In this document: positions 56,962 to 64,000 of the stretch, piece after piece
Layout: the number at the start of each line of letters is the position of its first letter
Position numbering within the stretch: position 1 is the stretch's first letter
Assembly (NCBI RefSeq): GCF_004379255.2
Contig: NC_056045.1
Location: 10,505,593-10,569,592, forward strand
Reading direction: 5' to 3'
DNA: 64,000 nucleotides
DNA from: Salvia splendens
Lineage: Eukaryota; Streptophyta; Magnoliopsida; Lamiales; Lamiaceae
Translations under genes and position numbers: made by a program
Notes under the pieces: generated by a model
Seen by the model: the letters and a program-made list of their open reading frames with translations, nothing else
What the model was told of the DNA's origin: nothing
Database searches by the model: none

Positions 56962-59520
56962 TAATGCATGACCTATCAGTCAGTTGAATTAGGACCCTAG
57001 TGCTTGTTAACCTTACCACCTTCAAACGATTGTATATTGACAAAGGCATGACATTTATGGATGCTCCCAGGTCGCACATTGCATGGTCAATTTTTACATT
57101 TTCAATGGTTATGGGTAAAGTGAACATACTTGGGTCGACTCTCTTCGGTGGGAGCTTCTCGTGGACAATAGCTGACTCTATTCCTTCCACCATGATTTTC
57201 CCGTCCTCCTTGGCCTTTCCTGCTATGAAATCTTTGATGAATTTCCTAGTGGGGGCAGCTTCACAGCTTGGAGGAACGTATGGTGACATCTAGCTTCCCA
57301 AATATCGACGAATAATCCACGGGTCCTCCTTCTTGCTTTTTGTTACAAAGCGATATGGGAACAACTTTTCTCCCTTCGCTACCCTCCTTGGAATTTCGGT
57401 GATCTCCTTGGAATTCTCCCATTCCGCTCCGGTTGGGGCTCATTAACTGACCCGGTTTTGTTATGGTCATTCCTCCCAGGCAGTTGGTCTCCTTCCCTTT
57501 CACTCTCACACGGCTCTTTTTCAACTTGGACTGGTTCCACCACTTGAGGGTTTGGACCTCCTACTCCTTTTCTCAAGACTTCATCCCCACATCGTTCGGA
57601 CTCTCTTTCTTGAGGCTAAAATCCCTTCGAACCATCTCTTGCACTCGACTCTCCTACCGACCTCTTCATCTCAGGTCCCTTATATGATGTGCCGGATCGC
57701 AGAGTAATCTTGCTCACGTTCGCCTTCCCCGGTATATGGACTGTAGATGGAAGTGTCCTTGAGTTCCCTTTCATCTCACTCATCGAATTCGCTAGCTGGG
57801 ACAGTTGCTTGTTCATCAAATCCATATTAGCCTTGTGTTCCTTTTAAGCACTCTGCATCCCTTGCACCACTTCGTTGTTGGACTGCAACTCATTCCTCTT
57901 GTTTTGCTGTGAGGAATGTAGCTCCCCCATCATGTACTCGATTGACCTTCTTGGCTTGTTGGGGTTTTGGTACTGGTTGGATCCTGGCTGATGGTAAGAG
58001 TTATACTGGCTGTTAGGATTTTGCTGGTAATTCAGGTTGTTTGAGTGATAGGTAGGGTGGGGTTGATTTGGGTTAGGTGGTAGGAATTATACTGGTTAGA
58101 ATGGTTCGGGCTGTCTTGGTGGGAATGGTGCGGAGGTTGGGGGTTTTGGTTCTGATGGTTTTGGTAGTTCCTCTGATGGGGTGGTACATACGGGGAACTC
58201 GAGTTTGGATTCTGCGGGAGTTGATTTAGGATTTTTGGCTGCTGGTTTCATCCTGGCTAATTGGATTGATGGTCTGGGTTTGCAGGTCCACGGTAGGGGT
58301 TCTGATTTTGTGTGGGGTTGTATTGGTTTTGACCTTGGTTTTGGTTTTAGTTTTAATCTCCCCATCGAAAATTTGGATGCTCCCTCCATGGTGCGTCTCG
58401 CTGCTTCTCTGGGTTCCAACTCCCATTAGGATTCCAGTGCCCAGCTACATTGAGTTGCGCCATGTTGTCCAGATCCTCAGGTTGATTATAGGTAGGATCC
58501 TAGCCTCTTGGCTCGGCAACTTGCCGGTTCTCAGTTGGGGAAGGTGGTGCATGCCTCTCTATTGTTGTTAAGAGCGCCTTCTCCATCTTATCCATGCGCG
58601 TTTCCAACTTATCCTCCTTCTCGGCCGACGAAGCGCTCGCCACTCCCTTTCTGCTGTAGCTGTCTCTTGGGCTATCGTAAGCCGTTTTTGCACTTAAAAG
58701 TTTTCCCAGGACTTTCTTGGCCTTACTGACTCTCAACTGAGGAAAACCTCCTCCGGCTGATGAGTTCGCCAGATCTTTGGTCTCCTTATTCATTCCTTCA
58801 TAGAAGGTGTTATAGATCTCCACCTCAGACATGCGATGTTGGGACATGCGTCCAAAAGACTCATGTATCGCGCCTAGTAGTCGCTCAGGGACTCATCATA
58901 GTCTTGCCTGACGCACGATATCTCCTTTTTCAGTGCACTGGTCTTGGTTGATGGAAAGAATTGATCTAGAAATGCTAACTTGAAGTCGACCCAAGTTCTG
59001 ATGGAGTTGGGTGGTATACGCATGAACCATGTGTTCGCTTCTCCCGTCAGAACGGACGGTAAGGCCTTCAACCTGTAATCATCTTCACTCGACCCTGTTG
59101 GCCGCTTCTGCGCCTTACAAATTTTACAGAATTCATGAAGGAACTCGTAAGGTCCTTCATAGCTCTTCCCAAGGTAGATGGGCAAAAATGCTATAACATG
59201 CGGCTTGACATCACATGCGGCCTGCCCTGGAATGACAACGATAGCCTGTGGGGCTCTCCTTCGGTATGTGCATTCAGTGACACAATCTCCAGATCATCTT
59301 CCATGTTTTCAGCATTCCTTGTTGGTCTTCCTTCGGACTTAATTGGTGATACCAGCTTCGCTTCCTCTATGGCATCCTTGTCCTCGTTGCTACTCGTGCC
59401 TTGGTCAAACATGGCTATCGACAGGCTAGAACGAGTGGTAATAAGTATCGATTCTCGCGGGAGTATTTTCGACCTCCACTGCTCAAAGATTGAGCTCCTT
59501 ATCATCACCTGAAAAAACAA
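56962..59520 (-). pseudogene. gag-protease remnant of the third Athila-like element
   Basis: From 59520: leader-like start, then KSYEGPYEFLHEFCKICKAQ, GEANTWFMRIPPN, LSDY followed by a TAG where its relative has Trp, then DACPN with a frameshift. Further on come KETKDLANSSAGG, KVTL/KITLRSGTSYKGP, and the protease start with CDLGASINVMPLSIYNRLK near 57060. At least six frame breaks. The order matches gag-protease of the 14.45-kb element. Confidence 0.85.
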
Positions 59521-59602
59521 AAGAAAGGAAAATTTATGAACAATATATACGCCAAAGTATCACACACAAAAGCAAGTAAAACTGCCATCCATCTGCCATC
59601 CA

Positions 59603-59620
59603 TCTCCGGCAACGGCGCCA
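59603..59620 (-). promoter_or_regulatory. Primer binding site, tRNA-Asp type (one mismatch)
   Basis: The minus strand reads TGGCGCCGTTGCCGGAGA, one base different from the other two primer sites. Confidence 0.85.
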
Positions 59621-59622
59621 TT

Positions 59623-61139
59623 TGATAGAGCAAGTTTGTGCATGCTCGTGTATTCAACTGATCAGGAGGTGATTCCCAACCTCGTTGTGTCGCTGGCATA
59701 ATGACCTAAAACCTGATATAAATAATTTCCTCAACCCACTTCTACTGGCTAGTATAGTGGGAGCAAGGGTCGAATCCCACAGATATGGATGATTGTGTCT
59801 TGTGATTGTTGTGATAATCTGAAAGGGTTTGGTTAGCTACCATGCTTGCGTTGAGGTTCTACCTAGACACAAACTAAAGGGTGGACCTATACTCTACTGA
59901 CTAATAAGATGTTCTCATATCGGAATCAGGTTGGGTACATAAAAGGTGGGTTGGTACAACTCCGGTGCATGTGAAAAGTGAAAGTTTACTAAAAAGACGT
60001 AGACAGTGACAGAAACGGATCTCCGACTGAACTGGCTGATGAACTGCCAAATCAGCCAAAAGTCCGAGAAAAGTGGAAGGACAAAAGGTAAAGTAGCTGA
60101 AAAGTAAAAGTGGTCCACAAATCAGATGTGGATGTTGTCTTCTCCAACAAGTATGCACAAAATTCAGATAAAGACAGACTCCATGAATAACAATTCAAAT
60201 CAACGCTTTCCACAAACTAAGATCCACAATTAAAAGTCAAAACACAAAGATTAACGACCGATAATCCCAGAGTTAAGCATACCGACTAACATGCAAGGTG
60301 GCGACAGATCTCATGCATTAAACTTCTGATTGAACGATTAACACTTGGAATCCTAGATAACAAACTCAGATCTAGCCTACTCAAACGAAATAAGACATCA
60401 GCACTAAGAAATTTCTTGCAAACTACTGGATCTAGCTACTCTAGACAGAATGAAACATGATTGCAACGAAAAGATGAATAAACGAAAACTTCCATATTAT
60501 AGCATTTGGATCTCAACACGATATTTCAAAAACAACAAGAGAATTAAGTTTCAACAGCAGATCCAACGAGATAAAATGAAATACGAAGTTAAACTAAGAA
60601 AGCAAGTAAAGATTGTTTTGCCACTCGGGCGATGAAACAGTATTCTGGCGACTACAGCGGCTGGAGGAGTTGACGGTGAACTATCCCCGGTGGAATACCG
60701 AGGTCTTCAAGTGATCATGACTGGCAGCGAGGAATGAGAGGTGTGGAGCTAGCCTCCGCTTCGGAACTAGGACTTCCTAGAGCGGTTTCTAAGTGTGCCT
60801 TCTAAAATGAATTGTGTCCCCCTTCATTCTTCATGTGACCTTCTATATATAGGGTGGCTTGCCCTAAAATTAGGGTTGTTCTTCCTTATACATTGTCGCT
60901 TTTGCCCCCGTTAAGTAGTTGGTCGTCTACTAGCAATCCTCTTCTCTCCATCTCGAGCCTTTAGGCATGCATCCTGGTCAGGATTGCACCCTTCTGGCGT
61001 CCTTTTTCACTTGAGCCTTCCGATTCCTTTCCTACTAACTTGTACCCTTTCTTGCACACTTACGCAACTTTTCTTGCAGAATATGCACGTTAAGCTCATC
61101 ATACTGACCAGTAACCAAGGCCTAGAGTACGACTTATCA
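59623..61139 (-). repeat. 5' LTR of the third Athila-like element (1517 bp)
   Basis: Plus strand TGATAGAGCAAG...GACTTATCA, aligned along its length with the LTRs at 8800 and 21754 but with many differences. A TATA box (CTATATATAG) lies at about 60843-60854. It retains one exact TACTGACCAGTA at about 61103-61114. Confidence 0.85.
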
Positions 61140-61325
61140 AGTGGGTCCAACTACAAAAACTACAGAATCCATTCAGTGTTATACCACACCTGTGTTACAA
61201 GTTTATCTTTAGGTAGGAAAACTTTCGGACGGACATTGCAACCTTTCATGATAAGTAGCCAGAGGCTATCTTCTGCAAGGAACCGACTGAGTTACTTACT
61301 GTGACGACATATTCCACTACTCAGC
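61140..61325 (-). repeat. Fragment related to the copia-like solo LTR
   Basis: ACCACACCTGTGTTAC and the following text resemble 8605-8700 (ACCACACCAGCGTTAC, then CTGCAACC) in the solo LTR. The third Athila-like element therefore seems to have inserted into the same kind of LTR as the 14.45-kb element did. Confidence 0.45.
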
Positions 61326-61663
61326 CTACAATGTAAAAGACTTAGATTAATTTCAATTTCTTCTCTCTTATTTTATTCTTTCACCTAGTTTCTTTTTTCG
61401 TTACTCCACTTCTTTTAAAAATAATTACGAGAAATAATAGTGAAAGGCTAAAGTGGGAAATGGAAGATGGCCTTTCCTTAAAGCCATTTTCCCATTGTAA
61501 TTGGAAAGATCATGTAAACTTTTATTTTATCTACTTCTAATTAATTATCGTAACATTCATTGTAATTGGAGTACTAAACAATTCCTTAAATTTAAACTTA
61601 GTTGCAAATTATATTTCCATTGACTTCCCGTCAAAATTGGAGGATTTACATCTAACTATATTA

Positions 61664-61956
61664 CTCCTTCCGTCGCATCTCAACTGATTGACTATTTTCT
61701 ATACATGTTTGAAGGAAATGATAATAAATAGTTAAAGTGGAACAAAAGTATAGTTGGAGAGAGAAAGTATAGATGAAGCTCTCTTATATATTATTTTCTC
61801 GTTTACTTTACTTTCTCTGCGCTTTAACTTTACTTTTTCTTTTACTTACTTTCTCTACACTTTAACTATCGTTCTGCACTTTATTAAAAGTGGAGTATCA
61901 TTTTTTTAAAAAAACGACTAAAAAGAAATCAATCACGTAAATTGGAAAAGAGGGAA
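61664..61956. mobile_element. Stowaway-like MITE
   Basis: Left CTCCTTCCGTCGCATCTCAA after TA; right AATTGGAAAAGAGGGAA before TATA. Interior TTAAAGTGGA phrases. Confidence 0.65.
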
Positions 61957-62208
61957 TATATAATTATAGATAAAAAAAATACAAGTAGGACAAATAGAAT
62001 AGAAGACTATAAAGGATATTATTTTCTAGATATATCCATCACCAATATAATCAATAGATCCATACCCTAGTCATATAGTCACTTATTGTTCCATGACCTC
62101 ATTAACATCTTAATTAACCATTAGGATTGTCACTATCATTTATTTTTTTCAACCCCGCCTCCTGAACATTAATTTCCAGTTTTATTGTTAAAACCAAAAT
62201 ATTAGATA

Positions 62209-62438
62209 CTCCATCCGTTCCATATATGATACATTTTTATTTTTAGTTTGTCCAATCAAGATGACACATTTCTATTTTATGGTAACTTTTTCTCTTCAAT
62301 TAGTATACTCACTACTTTTTCTTTAATACTTACACCCTCTTTTTCCTCTCCAATTAATTACATTAAATAACAACTTCTAAAATCTCGTTTATGCTAAAAA
62401 AAATGTGTCATCATAACCGGGATAAAACTTGGAAGGAG
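62209..62438. mobile_element. Stowaway-like MITE
   Basis: Left CTCCATCCGTTCCATATATG, right GATAAAACTTGGAAGGAG between TA dinucleotides. The inner arm GATGACACATTT/AAATGTGTCATC is well conserved. Confidence 0.75.
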
Positions 62439-64000
62439 TATGAATTTGATTTGATAAAAAGTTTAACCCATTTTTTTGTTGTAAACATGCATATACCGAA
62501 AGACACTACTTTTAAATTTATGTTTATTTGCTTAAAAAAACTTGTATTATTAAAATCTGAGTGGTTAAATTAGATCGCCTACTAGAATAATAGGAAAATG
62601 AAGTCAATTTCTCTAAAAAGTAGTAAGCTTACGTAATAATGATATTAAGTTAATTAAGATAGAATTAATAGTATATAAACATTCCTGTCCATTTATGTGC
62701 GCACGTAATTGAGGAAAGAAGAGAAGATTTGATTATGAAAGCAGTGGCGTGGCATTAGCATTAGCATTATAACATGAATTAATAAGTTACTACTACTAAA
62801 GATGGTGCGAATCAGAGTAAGAGTTTCCACCTATTAAAAGTAGGATATTTGAATACAAAATGATTGTGGAAACCATCGTCACCTCGCACTCGTATGTGTT
62901 TGGGTGTGAGAGAGTTGTTAATTTGAAATTAATAAAAATGGACTAAACTTTACTAATTCAATATCAAAATTGTAAACATAGCCCACCTTTAAAAATTTCA
63001 TATACTTTCACTTTAACAATTATTTAACATTTCATGAAAGTTACACAAATACCTTGAACTTACATTTATGGGCTCAAACTATAGCATGTAATGTTAGCAT
63101 ATTTTATGTATTTATTTAAAAGTTTGACCATTTTTACAATTTTCATGGAAGTCAAAGCATTTTTATGCAATTTAAACGTTGGGTTATTTGTATAATTATC
63201 ATTGAGTGTGGGTATTTTTGCAACTTTAATTGAAGTTAAGAACCTTTTTTCATTTTTTATGCGTTGATTATTTTTGCAAATAACTCCAAAATTCAAACTG
63301 TCCCTAAAATCGGATGCAGCTTTCTCCCTTGAATAGAATATAGATTTGTACCTCTAATCCAAACATAAAACAAAATTAGAATGTGGTATGACATAAATTC
63401 TGTGTTACATACTTGATGAATCGTGTGATACTATATACCACACACTTTTTTAAATCATACACATTATATTCTTATCCAACTAGAATGAGATCCCACTAAG
63501 AAATCATCAGATCCTAGTTAAGGAATAAAAGATTTTAAAGATTATATGATTCGAGAGTTCATGGTATATGTAGAATGCATATAGTATTTATTAATTATAG
63601 GAGTATATGACAGTTGAAGGCTTACGTCATAATTTATTCTCTGTTATTTGACACTATATATTCTAAGACACTTTAAATTTAGATATATAAGAGTATCGTT
63701 TATTATTCCAGTTGCAAACTAATAATTTCAGATTAGCACACAAATTGTAAATTGCGTCGTCAAATTTAGCCTTATAGGAACAACAAGGGAGGATTATAAT
63801 AATTGCATACTATGAAATTTTTATTTTTGGTGGTTCCAATTTAAGTGATTGATTTTTCTTTTTAGTATAAAAAGCAATATTTTACTCTTTCTGATTTTAT
63901 AGTGTGAGAGTTTATGTACTCCATATGAGTTGATCCAACTCTATGTCTCGGCACAGTGCACTATGTCACTAGGATCATCCTCATGTTAAAAATTGGTTTA

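Larger units (their letters stand above)
56894..61139 (-). mobile_element. Third Athila-like element, 5' half only
   Basis: Same family as 8800-23251 but a divergent subgroup. It has LTR 59623-61139, primer site 59603-59620, gag and the start of protease; sequence stops near 56962 inside protease. A ~65-base gag piece in opposite orientation (56896-56961, DYWARYMSLLDACPNH) and then the AOS pseudogene follow. Pol and the 3' LTR are gone. Confidence 0.85.
61326..64000. other. Intergenic, AT-rich
   Basis: No gene or RNA was recognised in 2.7 kb apart from two MITEs (61664-61956, 62209-62438). From 62440 to the end I see only AT-rich DNA with no repeats or domains I can name. Confidence 0.5.

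Overview
The window is eukaryotic, AT-rich plant nuclear DNA. Evidence: intron-containing plastid-protein genes, a chloroplast-type CYP74 gene, a PPR-DYW remnant, and dense plant transposons (Athila-like Ty3/gypsy elements with a tRNA-Asp primer site, Mutator-like elements with 9-bp target duplications, PIF/Harbinger elements and Stowaway-like MITEs with CTCCCTCCGTCCC ends). A eudicot is likely. An asterid such as a Lamiales species is only a guess.

Only two host genes look intact. One is a four-exon plastid J-domain/ferredoxin protein (30768-33065, +). The other is a single-exon allene oxide synthase of jasmonate synthesis (47301-48845, +). Two host pseudogenes are clear: a 5'-truncated PPR-DYW C-terminus split by a Harbinger derivative (33831-34868) and an inverted partial AOS paralogue (55889-56893, -).

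Layout. 1-7062: 5' part of a minus-strand Athila-like element whose integrase is cut by a MULE. 7063-23447: a nest in which an old Athila-like LTR holds a solo LTR (TSD CTTAG), which holds a 14.45-kb Athila-like element (8800-23251, TSD CATAC) with gag-pro, pol and a third ORF. 23448-27000: old Athila-like gag joined to an antisense Harbinger ORF1 fragment, with an exact 1400-bp tandem duplication. 27001-30767: an ORF1-like pseudogene, two MITEs and an ~84-bp tandem repeat. 30768-34868: J-domain gene and DYW pseudogene. 34869-39192: MITEs, two of whose segments carry MULEs with captured gene pieces. 39193-46873: two Harbinger elements of one family, one with ORF1 (interrupted by a chromovirus-like solo LTR) and one with the transposase. 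47301-48845: AOS. 49189-52040: a Harbinger element nested in another of its own family. 52041-55888: intergenic with MITEs and a possible SINE. 55889-61139: AOS pseudogene fused to a truncated third Athila-like element. 61140-64000: intergenic.

Three observations merit most attention. The 14.45-kb element is studded, in LTRs, coding and non-coding parts, with a short near-palindrome (TACTGRYCAGTA); the 1-7062 element carries a different one (AGCGGNCCGCT). In two Harbinger families here, DNA-binding ORF1 and transposase sit on separate elements that share the same ends, leaders and trailers. The AOS pseudogene has a GT-AG intron-like interruption at a point where the intact gene is continuous and its loop looks short.
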